Shown here one piece after another: positions 8,416-17,070 of a stretch of DNA of 64,000 bases. Under the pieces are notes generated by a model that searched no databases, was not told the origin of the DNA, and worked only from the letters and a program-made list of their open reading frames with translations. The translations under genes and the position numbers were made by a program. Origin of the DNA: Paenibacillus solanacearum (GTDB lineage Bacteria; Bacillota; Bacilli; Paenibacillales; NBRC-103111); contig NZ_CAJVAS010000009.1 in the NCBI RefSeq assembly GCF_910593845.1, positions 154,312-218,311 on the forward strand. The letters run 5' to 3'. Within the stretch, counting starts at the first letter, position 1, and each line of letters opens with the position of its first letter.

Positions 8416-9216
8416 CTAATCCACCACCCTTTCGCGTTTCCTTCCAAGATCCGAAAAGTTGGCGCGAGGTCCCTCTTGGCTAAGCAGCCAATGAATCGCT
8501 TCGAGATGGTCTCCCGTGATCAGCGGCACCAGCGGGTCGGGCTTTTTCCTTCGCTTTGGATTGACCGCCCCGACATCGACGAAATGTACCGGCTGCACCA
8601 GGAGCCCTTTCGTTATCGCGATCGCTTGCGCTTTAGGCGGCACGGCCAGCGACTCCAGCCCGATGATATTCAGCGCTCTCCGGCTCATCGCGTGCGGAAT
8701 GGTCGTCAGCGACGATCCGCCCAAATCGGATCTTTGCAGCATGGCATTCAATACCTTCTTGCATAAAGCGACAGTCGTAATCTCGCTTGAGCGCAGCTTG
8801 CCTTCATACATGTTGAGCGCCACGTCCACCCCGCGATCGACCGCCTCGACAAACGGAATCAGGTTATTGGCGCCGATGACGATGTCCCCGTCCGTAAATA
8901 ATATAATATCCCCCCTAGCCTCTCTGGCGCCGATGCTTCGGCCGACGTCATGACCGAGCGCAGCGGCATAACGGATCACCCGCGCACCCGCTTGCGCCGC
9001 AATCATCGCCGTCCCGTCCTGGGATCCGTTATCAATGACAATGACTTCGGTTAGGGGGTGAACGCTCCTCGCCTCGTGAACGATCTTGTCGATCGTGCGC
9101 ATCTCGTTCATGGCGGGGATCACCACGGATACTTTCGGCTTGGTGTCGATCTCCGCAGACGCCGAAGCAAGCGGCTCACTTATTCGGTCATCCGGTTGGT
9201 CCGTATGTTGCGTCAT
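8416..9216 (-). CDS. GT2 glycosyltransferase, first gene of the operon
   Basis: A 266-residue GT-A enzyme: VSVVIPAMNEMRTIDKI, EVIVIDNGSQDGT, and ILFTDGDIVIG supplying an acidic D-x-D at the metal site. It lacks the basic extension of its downstream paralogue but shares the GHDVGRSIGAREARGD block and the C-terminal ITGDHLEAIHWLL. ATG 9216 has GGGGTGG ahead. A 15-base motif in front of it (9278-9292) recurs in front of a lipoprotein gene at 60582. Substrate unknown. Confidence 0.88.
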   Translation of the reverse strand: MTQHTDQPDDRISEPLASASAEIDTKPKVSVVIPAMNEMRTIDKIVHEARSVHPLTEVIVIDNGSQDGTAMIAAQAGARVIRYAAALGHDVGRSIGAREARGDIILFTDGDIVIGANNLIPFVEAVDRGVDVALNMYEGKLRSSEITTVALCKKVLNAMLQRSDLGGSSLTTIPHAMSRRALNIIGLESLAVPPKAQAIAITKGLLVQPVHFVDVGAVNPKRRKKPDPLVPLITGDHLEAIHWLLSQEGPRANFSDLGRKRERVVD

Positions 9217-9277
9217 TCAACCACCCCAAATCGAATAATTTTACGTTATCTTATGGAATGTGCCAGGGAGAGGAGAC

Positions 9278-9292
9278 GGCTAGTGCACAAAT
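9278..9292 (-). repeat. 15-base motif, copy 1
   Basis: GGCTAGTGCACAAAT, read ATTTGTGCACTAGCC on the coding strand of the GT2 gene, about 60 bases before its start. An exact second copy is at 60660-60674 about 77 bases before another minus-strand gene. The core GTGCAC is palindromic, so this may be a protein-binding or promoter element. Confidence 0.5.
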
Positions 9293-9351
9293 TGAATTGG
9301 ACAATTGTGGAAAAGAGGGGGCATTTGCGGCTTTATGCGCAGAAATGCAAA

Positions 9352-9377
9352 GCGAGCCTGCCGTGGCAGACTCGCTG
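9352..9377 (-). terminator. Terminator of the PRPP-synthase gene
   Basis: AGCGAG-CTGCC (9352-9363) pairs with GGCAG-CTCGCT (9365-9377) with one mismatch per arm; on the minus strand TTTGCATTT follows. It lies 13 bases after the stop codon of the gene at 9390-10370. Confidence 0.6.
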
Positions 9378-9389
9378 GAGAATACAAAG

Positions 9390-10370
9390 TTATTGAAACG
9401 AACCGGTGATCAGCTTGTCCGGGACTTTGTCGAACAGCGGGCTGATGGATTCCCTGTTATGTATTCGGCTGATGGCTTCGCCGAATAACGGCGCGACGGA
9501 AACGACCTTGATCTTGGAACAGCCGGCAATATGCGGATTATAGATCGAATCGGTGCCGATGAGCAGTTCAATCGGGCTGTCCTCGATTCGCTTCACCGCT
9601 TCCTCGCTCAGCACGATATGGGACAGACAGGCGATGACTCGCGCAGCCCCGCGTTCGACCAGCGTCTTCGCCAGCTCGACCAGCGTCCCGCCGGAGATGG
9701 AGAAGTCGTCGATCATGACCGCCGTCTTCCCGCGCACATCGCCGATCAGCTCCATGATCTCGGCCCGCTCGCTGTGGTCTTTCCTTGTCTTGTCCCCGAT
9801 AGCGAGCGGCGCTCCAAGGTAATCCGCGTACTTGCGCGCTTGCTTGGCAAACCCGGCATCCGGGGACACAATGACCGGATCGGACAGCTGCATGCGCAAT
9901 AGCGTCTCGCACAGGACGGGGAGAGCAAATAAATGATCGACCGGCTTCTTGAAAAATCCTTGAATCTGATGGCTGTGCAAATCCATGGCGACCACCCGGT
10001 CGGCTCCGGCGAGCTCGATCGATTCCGCGCATACTCTCGCCCGGATCGATACCCGCGGTTCGTCCTTCTTGTCCCCCTTCGCATAACCGAAGTAAGGCAT
10101 AATGACAGTAACCGTGTTGGCGCTCGCCCGCTTGAAAGCGTCGATCCAGAACAAAATCTCGACAAACTCGTCATTAGGGCGAAGGCCGATCGATTGCACC
10201 AGATATACGTCCTTATCGCGTACCGTCTCGCCAATCCGGACAAACGTATTCCCGTCGGAAAACGTGAACGATTCCGAACGGCCGACCTCCGCTCCCATAT
10301 ACCGGCACATGCTGTCGGCAAAAGCTTTGCCGGTGCTCCCGGCAAAAATCTTGATCTCACCCATGGACAT
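9390..10370 (-). CDS. Ribose-phosphate pyrophosphokinase paralogue
   Basis: A 326-residue phosphoribosyltransferase-fold enzyme expected to make PRPP from ribose 5-phosphate and ATP. It begins GEIKIFAGSTGKAFADSMC with ESFTFSDGNTFVRIGE, has DLHSHQIQGFF (metal/substrate site) and the PRPP loop in VMIDDFSISGGTLVELA. The flexible loop reads GYAKGDKKDEPRVSIRA rather than the YARQDRKARSREPI form of housekeeping Prs, so this is a divergent paralogue; the main prs would be elsewhere. ATG 10370 is chosen because AAGGA lies 11 bases upstream; ATG 10364 is possible. Its own promoter probably lies in the 100-base gap before it. Confidence 0.9.
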   Translation of the reverse strand: MSMGEIKIFAGSTGKAFADSMCRYMGAEVGRSESFTFSDGNTFVRIGETVRDKDVYLVQSIGLRPNDEFVEILFWIDAFKRASANTVTVIMPYFGYAKGDKKDEPRVSIRARVCAESIELAGADRVVAMDLHSHQIQGFFKKPVDHLFALPVLCETLLRMQLSDPVIVSPDAGFAKQARKYADYLGAPLAIGDKTRKDHSERAEIMELIGDVRGKTAVMIDDFSISGGTLVELAKTLVERGAARVIACLSHIVLSEEAVKRIEDSPIELLIGTDSIYNPHIAGCSKIKVVSVAPLFGEAISRIHNRESISPLFDKVPDKLITGSFQ

Positions 10371-10471
10371 TCGCGCCCCAATCCTTCCGCTATGAAATGG
10401 ATACCCTTTCCCATTATTCCACAGCCCGGCAGCGAATGGGGTGACAAAATAATGAACCTTGAGACGGGCCG

Positions 10472-10684
10472 CTACCACGCCCAGCTTTGCATCGTCCAAT
10501 ACCCGATGAGCGTCAGCAGTCCGAAGCACACATTGAGCCATCCGACGAAGCGGGTCACTTTCTTCTCCTTCATCATCTTCGACAATTCATACGCGCTGAC
10601 ATCCAGCCATAGAATAATGATCCCCGTTACGAGCCATAACGAGATCGCATAGCCGATATAACCGATCGAACCGGTGCCGACCAT
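10472..10684 (-). CDS. CLC_0170-like small membrane protein
   Basis: A 70-residue protein with two hydrophobic helices (about residues 7-27 and 47-66) separated by a charged stretch with KMMKEKK. ATG 10684 is preceded by GGGGAG at seven bases. Small proteins of this type, called CLC_0170 family, often sit at the end of gerA-type operons in Paenibacillus and clostridia; function is unknown but a spore inner-membrane role with the germinant receptor is plausible. It follows gerC by 33 bases and is probably cotranscribed. Confidence 0.65.
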   Translation of the reverse strand: MVGTGSIGYIGYAISLWLVTGIIILWLDVSAYELSKMMKEKKVTRFVGWLNVCFGLLTLIGYWTMQSWAW

Positions 10685-10717
10685 CCGCGTTCTCCCCTCT
10701 CCTTTACGCTTCAAGCG

Positions 10718-11953
10718 TTATCTGGCTTTCATGCCTACCCGTCGAATTTTAACGTCGATATGCACGTCGATCGCAACTTCTTTATACATCTTTTGCCATT
10801 CCCCTTTGTTCCCGACATGCTCGTTCCAAAATTTCGGCTCCTTCGCCCGCACATATTCGCCGAAGCCGAATATGTCGGAGCCGATTTTTTGCGTCGCCTT
10901 GATCAACCCTTCATGCAGCTTTTGGGCGCCCTGTTCGTCTTTCCGCTCGATTTCCTTAATGACCTCCGGATTTTCAATACGAAACGCGTCGCTTATTTTT
11001 TCCTCAATGTTCAGCTCGTTGAGAATCGTAACTGTAAAATGAGGAAGGCCGTCGCGAATCGAGACGTCGATTTTCGATTTGCGGTGGGTTGCATACAGCG
11101 TCACCGTGTCCTCCGGCCCATCTATGCTAATCGTGCCCCGATAGCCGGCCGGGTTCAAGCCCTTGACCCCCATGTAGGCGCCGATCTCAAGCGGCTGCGT
11201 GACGCCGACCAGCTTGTCGTTCTTGAACATCGCCAGACCCGAAATTTCTACGTTCTCCGCTTTCATGAGCTCTACATACGGAAGAAGGCCTTCCTGTCCT
11301 TTCTTGGACGAATTGCTCCAGAAGTTCCCTGCGAAATCATTCGGAAATTTCCCCATCTTGACGGCGCTGTCCATCGTCGACATCAAGTACAGCGTCGGCA
11401 CCCGCTCCAGCTTGGGCGACGCTGCCATGAGCTCTCTGGCTTCGCCTTTGGATATCAGCATCCAGGCCATCCGCCGCACCTCGGAGTTGCGCCGGAAATA
11501 GTCGTTCAAATTTTGCAATCCTTTTCGCGCCACGGCATCGGAGACGACGATGACGCGCAAATGCCCGAAGAAGAGACGTCCCGACATTTGCTGCTGCAAA
11601 TTCATGATCGCATCGTCGATCGTATGGCCAACGACGTCAACGACCCATACCGATGATTCGGCTCCGCTGCCCCCGCCGCCGCTTTCACCCGGACCGAGCG
11701 GAATTCTTCCGGGAATGGCGATCTGGACGGTGACGCGAATCATTTCTTTTTGCGGGGCGGGGAAGCCCCCTTTGATATGGGAGACCTCATCCTCTTCCTT
11801 CTCCGCTTCCGGCTCCGCCTCGTCGACCGAAATACCCAACACCACGGCGCGCTCCTCGATTTCGAGACGGTCCCAGCAACCGGTCAGCAGCGGTACGAGC
11901 AGCAGCATGACGCAGAGCAGCTTAACCGCTACGATCCATCGGGGTGTTCCCAA
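10718..11953 (-). CDS. Ger(x)C family spore germination lipoprotein
   Basis: A 411-residue lipoprotein, the C subunit of a GerA-type germinant receptor in the spore inner membrane. The signal peptide ends in the lipobox LLTGC followed by WDRLEIEERAVVLGISVD, the standard start of GerC proteins. The middle has FFGHLRVIVVSDAVARKG and the C-terminal domain has LIKATQKIGSDIFGFGEYVRAKEPKFW. The start is TTG 11953, with GAGGGG six bases ahead; it overlaps the gerB coding end by 32 bases. Full length for the family. Confidence 0.93.
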   Translation of the reverse strand: MGTPRWIVAVKLLCVMLLLVPLLTGCWDRLEIEERAVVLGISVDEAEPEAEKEEDEVSHIKGGFPAPQKEMIRVTVQIAIPGRIPLGPGESGGGGSGAESSVWVVDVVGHTIDDAIMNLQQQMSGRLFFGHLRVIVVSDAVARKGLQNLNDYFRRNSEVRRMAWMLISKGEARELMAASPKLERVPTLYLMSTMDSAVKMGKFPNDFAGNFWSNSSKKGQEGLLPYVELMKAENVEISGLAMFKNDKLVGVTQPLEIGAYMGVKGLNPAGYRGTISIDGPEDTVTLYATHRKSKIDVSIRDGLPHFTVTILNELNIEEKISDAFRIENPEVIKEIERKDEQGAQKLHEGLIKATQKIGSDIFGFGEYVRAKEPKFWNEHVGNKGEWQKMYKEVAIDVHIDVKIRRVGMKAR

Positions 11954-13043
11954 CGCGATCCCCTCTCTTCTTGCGGATAATCGAGATTAGCAACAGCGCG
12001 CCCGGATAAGCAATCGTAAGAATAAGCCCGATGCGGCCGACATTCTGTATAATTTCGTACATGTGCAAAATGTTGAGCGGCAGCATCGCCATGACGAATA
12101 CAAGCGGCAGAAGGAAAAGGGAAAACATGCGATGATCGCGCAAACGGAACAGCTTGCTCATGGAGTGAATCGTCAAATAATAGCTTGAGAACAGCGTGGT
12201 GAACACGGCGGTTACCCAGACGGCCAGAAACGCCGCATCAAGCCGTTCCAGTATGTTCGCGGGCAGCGACGTCGCTTTGGCCAGCTCGAGCGTCGGCCAC
12301 AGCAGCACCTTGCTCTCCTCGGCCCCGAACACGCTGACTGTTGCCGTCACGATTGCGACGTACAGCAGGCCTGCTATCAGTATGCCGACGATGCTCGCCT
12401 TCATCGCTTTGTCGGGACGGCGCATCGACGGAATGACCGCCGTCAATATGAAAGAGCCTTGGAACAAAGCGGCGATTGTCAGCACCCCGCCGGTCATCCC
12501 CTTCGGGTCATTACCCCAGATCGGCTGTAAATTGATGATTTCCGCGTTTTTCAAGGAAAGCGCGACGATCAGCAGGGCTGGACCCAGAAGTGCGGGAAAG
12601 TAAAAGTGGTGAATATAGGCAAACGTCGTCATGTCATTGCGCGTGGAGATGGCCGCCAGCACCAGCATGACAATAACGGTCACTTCCACGGGCGTTGTCT
12701 TCAATACGGACGTTACGACCACTTCGCCGAACTCGCGCGCCGTCAGCGACGTCAGCACGGCGAAGAACCCAATGATGCACGCGCTGCCGATCCAGGCCGG
12801 CCACTTCCCAAGCACCTCTTCGCTGTATTCGATAATCGATTTATCCGGAAAACGCATCCCGAGCAGCGCCACCAGCGCCAATCCGACAAAAGCCAGCAGC
12901 ATGGCCAGCAGCGTGACGAGCGGGGCGCCCGAATCCGCTGCGCGGACGGCGAACAGCGGGAGCGGGAGCACGCCGACGCCGATGATGGTGCTGACCAGAA
13001 TGGCGGCCGCCTGGATGGTCGTAATTTGTCGTGAATACTGCAT
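11922..13043 (-). CDS. GerAB/ArcD/ProY family germination protein (B subunit)
   Basis: A 373-residue membrane protein with about ten hydrophobic helices, of the amino-acid/polyamine transporter-like fold used by GerB subunits to bind germinants. The N-terminus ITTIQAAAILVSTIIGVGVLPLP and KSIIEYSEEVLGKWPAWIG match the family. It begins 7 bases after gerA and overlaps gerC, so A, B and C are translated from one message. The germinant cannot be read from the sequence. Confidence 0.93.
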   Translation of the reverse strand: MQYSRQITTIQAAAILVSTIIGVGVLPLPLFAVRAADSGAPLVTLLAMLLAFVGLALVALLGMRFPDKSIIEYSEEVLGKWPAWIGSACIIGFFAVLTSLTAREFGEVVVTSVLKTTPVEVTVIVMLVLAAISTRNDMTTFAYIHHFYFPALLGPALLIVALSLKNAEIINLQPIWGNDPKGMTGGVLTIAALFQGSFILTAVIPSMRRPDKAMKASIVGILIAGLLYVAIVTATVSVFGAEESKVLLWPTLELAKATSLPANILERLDAAFLAVWVTAVFTTLFSSYYLTIHSMSKLFRLRDHRMFSLFLLPLVFVMAMLPLNILHMYEIIQNVGRIGLILTIAYPGALLLISIIRKKRGDRVGNTPMDRSG

Positions 13044-13049
13044 ATGTGA

Positions 13050-14681
13050 TCATTCCTTCGATTCTTTGAATTTTAACGGGTCGAGCACATTGACCGGCGG
13101 TTGCTTGAGCTGTTCCAGCGTCTTGTCGCTTATTCTCGTCGGGTCGGAAGGGTGGAGAAACGTCGGTCGCTTGTTCATCCACCAGAGCGGGCCGCGAACG
13201 ACAAGGTCTTTCATTCCTTCGAAATTCCCCGGCACGAGCGGGCTCATGTACGGAACGCCGAACGATTTGAGCGACAGCAAATGATTGGCGATGAGAATCA
13301 GGCCGATCATCACGCCGTACAGCCCGAATATGCCGGCCAGCACGATGAGCGGAAACCGCAGCAGCCGCAGCGCAAGCGCCGCGTTATACGCCGGCGTGGC
13401 GAATGATCCGATCGTCGTCAGCGCAATAGCGACGACCGTGATGGGACTGGCGAATCCCGCCGCGACCGCGGCCTGGCCGACGACCAGCACGCCGACGATG
13501 GAGAGCGCGCCGCCGACTTGCTGCGGCAAGCGGATCGTCGCTTCCCGCAGCACCTCCATCGAAATTTCGATGACGAGCACCTCGATAATCGCCGGGAATG
13601 GAACGCCCGCCCGTCCGCCTGCGACCGCGACGGCGAATTCGGTAGGAATCAGCTCCGGGTTGAACGAGATGATCGCAACGTAAAGTGACGGGAAGACAAG
13701 CGAGAAGACGAGCGCGACAAGACGGGCAAGCCGGATCGCGCTCATCAGCAGGAACCGTTCCGTGTAGTCCTCCACCGTCTGATAAAACTGGCTGAACACG
13801 GTCGGAACGACAAGCGCCAGCGGGGAGCCGTCGACCATGATCGCGACCCGGCCTTCCAGCAGGTTGGCGGCCACTTTGTCCGGGCGTTCCGTATACTGCA
13901 CCTGCGGGAACGGAGACAGATGGTTATCTTCGATAAACTGCTCCAGATACCCCGAATCCAGAATGGCGTCGATCTCGATGATGGAAAGACGCCGCTTCAC
14001 CTCTTCGACCAGGTCGGGATTCGTGATGCCGTCCATGTAGCATATCGCGACCTTCGACTGGGTCCGGCGGCCAATTTCCATCGTATGGATACGTAAATCC
14101 GCGGTTTGCAGCCGGTAGCGGAGCAGGCCGATATTCGTATCGATCATCTCGATAAAGCCCTCGCGCGGCCCGCGAATGACCTGCTCGGTTGCCGGCTGAT
14201 CGACGGCCCGCTGCTCGATATGGCGCGTGCCGATGATGAAAGCCTCCGTCAAACCTTCGACGATGACGACCGTATTGCCGCGCAGCACCGCAGAGATCAG
14301 TTTGTCGAACCGGCCCTCCGTCGTCACTTCGCTATGAAACAGCGAGTCGTTCATCAGCGTCTCTTTCAACCGGGACCGTTCAATAGACTTGCCTTCCAGA
14401 TGGGGAGGCGTGTACATAAACGGTTTTAAAATATCCGCGTTGATCATCACCTGATCGGTCATGGTAGAATAATAGAACATGGCGGCAGGGTACGTGCCGA
14501 ATACGTGAAAACGGCGAATCCCCAAGTCGTCGTTGTTCCCCAATACCCGGTTAACGGACGCGAGTGTCTCTTCGACGCTGCCGCTGATCACCGTACTCTC
14601 GGCTTGGCTTGAAGCCGTGTCCGGCACCCGCAGAGGCGGACGCCTTCTCTTAAATTTGTTCAACCATTTGAAAATGGACAT
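13050..14681 (-). CDS. GerA family spore germination protein (A subunit)
   Basis: A 543-residue germination receptor A subunit. The soluble N-terminal region includes DLGIRRFHVFGTYPA, VEGLTEAFIIGTRHIEQRAV and the characteristic VRGPREGFIEMIDTNIGLLRYRL; the C-terminal membrane region holds SFNPELIPTEFAVAVAGGRAGVPFPAIIEVLVIEI-type segments and PQQVGGALSIVGVLVVGQAAVAAG. ATG 14681 gives the usual MSIFKWLNKFKRRR start; an in-frame TTG at 14702 with GAGG ahead is an alternative. A sigma-G-like promoter lies upstream. Confidence 0.93.
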   Translation of the reverse strand: MSIFKWLNKFKRRRPPLRVPDTASSQAESTVISGSVEETLASVNRVLGNNDDLGIRRFHVFGTYPAAMFYYSTMTDQVMINADILKPFMYTPPHLEGKSIERSRLKETLMNDSLFHSEVTTEGRFDKLISAVLRGNTVVIVEGLTEAFIIGTRHIEQRAVDQPATEQVIRGPREGFIEMIDTNIGLLRYRLQTADLRIHTMEIGRRTQSKVAICYMDGITNPDLVEEVKRRLSIIEIDAILDSGYLEQFIEDNHLSPFPQVQYTERPDKVAANLLEGRVAIMVDGSPLALVVPTVFSQFYQTVEDYTERFLLMSAIRLARLVALVFSLVFPSLYVAIISFNPELIPTEFAVAVAGGRAGVPFPAIIEVLVIEISMEVLREATIRLPQQVGGALSIVGVLVVGQAAVAAGFASPITVVAIALTTIGSFATPAYNAALALRLLRFPLIVLAGIFGLYGVMIGLILIANHLLSLKSFGVPYMSPLVPGNFEGMKDLVVRGPLWWMNKRPTFLHPSDPTRISDKTLEQLKQPPVNVLDPLKFKESKE

Positions 14682-14747
14682 GGGTTGGTTTGCACCTGCC
14701 AATCTGCCTCTATCGTTTCGAAGAAGCTAGAGTATCTGCGATATTAG

Positions 14748-14777
14748 TAGAATGGTCATTTTCCTGGCGGTTTAAAC
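14748..14777 (-). promoter_or_regulatory. Candidate sigma-G (forespore) promoter for gerA
   Basis: On the minus strand CATTCTA fits the sigma-G -10 pattern CATNNTA, and GTTTA 18 bases upstream is a fair -35. It lies about 67 bases before the gerA start, and gerA operons are usually sigma-G dependent. The match is short and could be chance. Confidence 0.35.
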
Positions 14778-14832
14778 GATCATTTCAAAAAAAAGCCGTC
14801 GGAACCATCATTCGGCGCGTAAATAAAGAAAA

Positions 14833-14860
14833 ACCGTCCGGTTATCAAACACCGGACGGT
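14833..14860 (-). terminator. Terminator of the ComB-like operon
   Basis: ACCGTCCGGT (14833-14842) and ACCGGACGGT (14851-14860) form a perfect ten-pair stem; on the minus strand it is followed by TTTTTCTTTATT. It ends the operon that finishes at 14949 and insulates the germination genes. Confidence 0.85.
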
Positions 14861-14948
14861 CCTTCGCTGTGCGCTCCCTGACATCATTCGGGATTCAGGT
14901 ACTGCTCCCAAATATCGGTCGACCTCTCATCGGAGAGGACGAGGCCAG

Positions 14949-15644
14949 TTATAGATTTACTTTTTGCAATCGAACCAATGAATCCCTATAGGGCTCTGCC
15001 TTTAGGACAAAATTGAACTTATCCAAGCTTAAGCACAGATCAAAATCTCGGGGAGGAGCGGACGCCGGATCGCGCGTATCCAGAAACGTTCCTGTTCTGC
15101 TTTCGTGACGCATAAAGTGTGCGATGGCATTGAAATCTCCCGGCTGTCCTTCCAGGACCTTCTTCACATATTGTGCAAACAGCGTATCTTCATCCGCTTC
15201 TTCCTTCGCCTCCCACCCCATGCATACTAAGGATACGCTGGCCGGCTTTTTCATACGGATGTAATCGATGATGGCTTGCGCGTTGACAAAGCTGCCTGTA
15301 ATGATTTCATCCGCGCCTACTGCATTCGCGATTCCTTGTGTACCCGCGCTTGTTGTATGCACGACCGTCTTACCTGTAAAGTCCACGAATTCAATGGAAG
15401 AAGGGGAATTCCCGTAGTCGAAGCCGGGCTGAATGAGCCCTCCCCTTTCTCCCATTAGAATGTAATCCGGATTTTCCTCTTTTAACCTGTATGCCGTCTG
15501 GATATCTCCAACCGGAATTAAATCCTTGACACCGCTAGCTGTTACAAAGCAGGCAACCGAGAAAGCCCGGAAAACATCGATGATAACGGTCAGCCCCTTG
15601 GCCTTGCGTGCTCCCTCGATTAGCTGATAGATATGGATCTCCAT
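14949..15644 (-). CDS. 2-phosphosulfolactate phosphatase family (ComB-like)
   Basis: A 231-residue protein of the ComB family, whose founding member removes phosphate from 2-phosphosulfolactate in the cytoplasm. Family motifs are present in order: VIIDVFRAFSVACF, the MGERGG segment with GFDYGNSPSS, and VHTTSAGTQGI. It is the last gene of a three-gene operon with a binding lipoprotein and a type I phosphodiesterase. No other coenzyme M or sulfolactate genes are near, so the natural substrate may be another phosphoester carried in by the system. Many Gram-positive homologues have unproven function. Confidence 0.85.
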   Translation of the reverse strand: MEIHIYQLIEGARKAKGLTVIIDVFRAFSVACFVTASGVKDLIPVGDIQTAYRLKEENPDYILMGERGGLIQPGFDYGNSPSSIEFVDFTGKTVVHTTSAGTQGIANAVGADEIITGSFVNAQAIIDYIRMKKPASVSLVCMGWEAKEEADEDTLFAQYVKKVLEGQPGDFNAIAHFMRHESRTGTFLDTRDPASAPPRDFDLCLSLDKFNFVLKAEPYRDSLVRLQKVNL

Positions 15645-15692
15645 AAATGAGCGCTACCCTTTCTCCGGCATGAATGAGCTGAGGCCACTTGC

Positions 15693-17027
15693 CTATTGAC
15701 CCGATTTAATGACTTGATCAATGTTCCCTTTGGCCACATCCGCTTCTTTCCGTAATGCGGTGTTCAAATCGGTGGATCCCGTTACAATCGCCTCGACGGC
15801 CCTTACCGCCGCCGTTACGACATAATCCATGTGTATACTTGTTTCTTTCGTTGGAGCGGGCTCCAGGGCCGTAATCGCGTTAATATTTTTCCCATCCAAA
15901 TCCTTAAGGTCCTTGAAAATTTGCTTTTTGATCGCTTCATCCTTCAGAACGGTCATGACTCCGCTCTTGTTCTGTTCGAGCTGGACCTCGTCGGAAAGAA
16001 GATGAGCAATGACTTTAAAGGCGGCATCTTTATTCTTAGAGGTGGGGGTAATGGCTAACAGTCTTGTATATTCCTGCGTGCCCAGGTTCGGAAGATCCTT
16101 AAAGACCGGCATTGTCACTAAGTCCCAATCCATCACGCCTTTTTCAAGACGGGCTACGGTATCCATATGTGCCAGATGGCCAACATACATCGCCACATCC
16201 TGATCCTTGTAGAAAGAATTGAGCGAGCCCAAATTTTTGCCGGTTGGACGGTTCCCGGGAACCTCGTATATTTTCAACAGTTCACTCAAATAATCGGCCC
16301 AAGCATTGTTTGCAATCAATGGAGTATTGGTCTTGTTGTCCACCAGCGGAATGGATCTCTGATTGCTGTGAATTAAGAAGTTCGGGGTGATATCCAAGCC
16401 GCGGTACGTTTTCCCGCCTTCGTTACGGGTAAGCTTTCCTGCCAAGGCCCGAACTTCCTCCCAGGTCATCTTATCCTTCGGATAAGGAACGCCGAATCGG
16501 TCGAACAACCCCTTGTTGTACATCAGAACTAGCGTTTCTCTGGATACGGGCATAAATTCGATTTTTCCCGGATCGGAATACGCTTTCATTTGGGCAGGCA
16601 GTGTAGGCTGCAGACGCTGCAGGTCAAAATTGTATTTTTTTATTAATGGCGTAAGATCGTCGAATACCTCCATCGGCTTCTGCTTGCCGAACCATGCCGG
16701 TGTCGTGTAGAACAGGTCGGGCGTTTCGCCTTGAGCAATCAGCTCCTCCATACCGGCCTTGCCGGTAGTCGCTTTAGGCGTCAGCCGAACCAAGTTTACA
16801 TTGGGGAACTTCTTTGCGATGGGATCGGCAAAATATTGTTTGTATTTGGCGTCATCCAGCGTAGGGATATACGCCTTCAAAGTGACCGGTTCATTGATCG
16901 TGTCGAGCAGATTGCTCTTGGGCTCCGGACTTGCTGACGGAGCAGCGGATTCGCTGGCACAACCGATTGTCACCTGCATGGCGATGAGAACTGCGGTACT
17001 GATGCTAGCTGCTTTAACTAGGTTCAT
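15693..17027 (-). CDS. ABC solute-binding lipoprotein (family 1), no permease nearby
   Basis: A 444-residue extracellular lipoprotein of the sugar-binding protein family. The signal peptide leads to a lipobox ending IGC followed by ASESAAPSASPEPKS; the mature part has the MSWEEVRALAGKLTR-like MTWEEVRALAGKL motif, YNKGLFDRFGVPYPKD and a C-terminal DLNTALRKEADVAKGNI, typical of this branch. ATG 17027 has GAGGTG at seven bases; an in-frame GTG at 17036 is too close to that site. No permease or ATPase gene is adjacent, so it must borrow a transporter or act in sensing. Confidence 0.9.
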   Translation of the reverse strand: MNLVKAASISTAVLIAMQVTIGCASESAAPSASPEPKSNLLDTINEPVTLKAYIPTLDDAKYKQYFADPIAKKFPNVNLVRLTPKATTGKAGMEELIAQGETPDLFYTTPAWFGKQKPMEVFDDLTPLIKKYNFDLQRLQPTLPAQMKAYSDPGKIEFMPVSRETLVLMYNKGLFDRFGVPYPKDKMTWEEVRALAGKLTRNEGGKTYRGLDITPNFLIHSNQRSIPLVDNKTNTPLIANNAWADYLSELLKIYEVPGNRPTGKNLGSLNSFYKDQDVAMYVGHLAHMDTVARLEKGVMDWDLVTMPVFKDLPNLGTQEYTRLLAITPTSKNKDAAFKVIAHLLSDEVQLEQNKSGVMTVLKDEAIKKQIFKDLKDLDGKNINAITALEPAPTKETSIHMDYVVTAAVRAVEAIVTGSTDLNTALRKEADVAKGNIDQVIKSGQ

Positions 17028-17070
17028 CGTGTCCACCTCATTTATTCATATGGTTTGCCTTGCTATGCGA

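Noticed and set aside
10371..10541. Longer N-terminus of the PRPP synthase (frame open to 10541)
   Set aside because: The extra residues overlap the CLC_0170-like gene and do not fit the family, which starts near the GEIKIFAGS motif.
14682..14702. TTG 14702 as gerA start
   Set aside because: Possible, but ATG 14681 gives the usual GerA N-terminus; kept only as an alternative.
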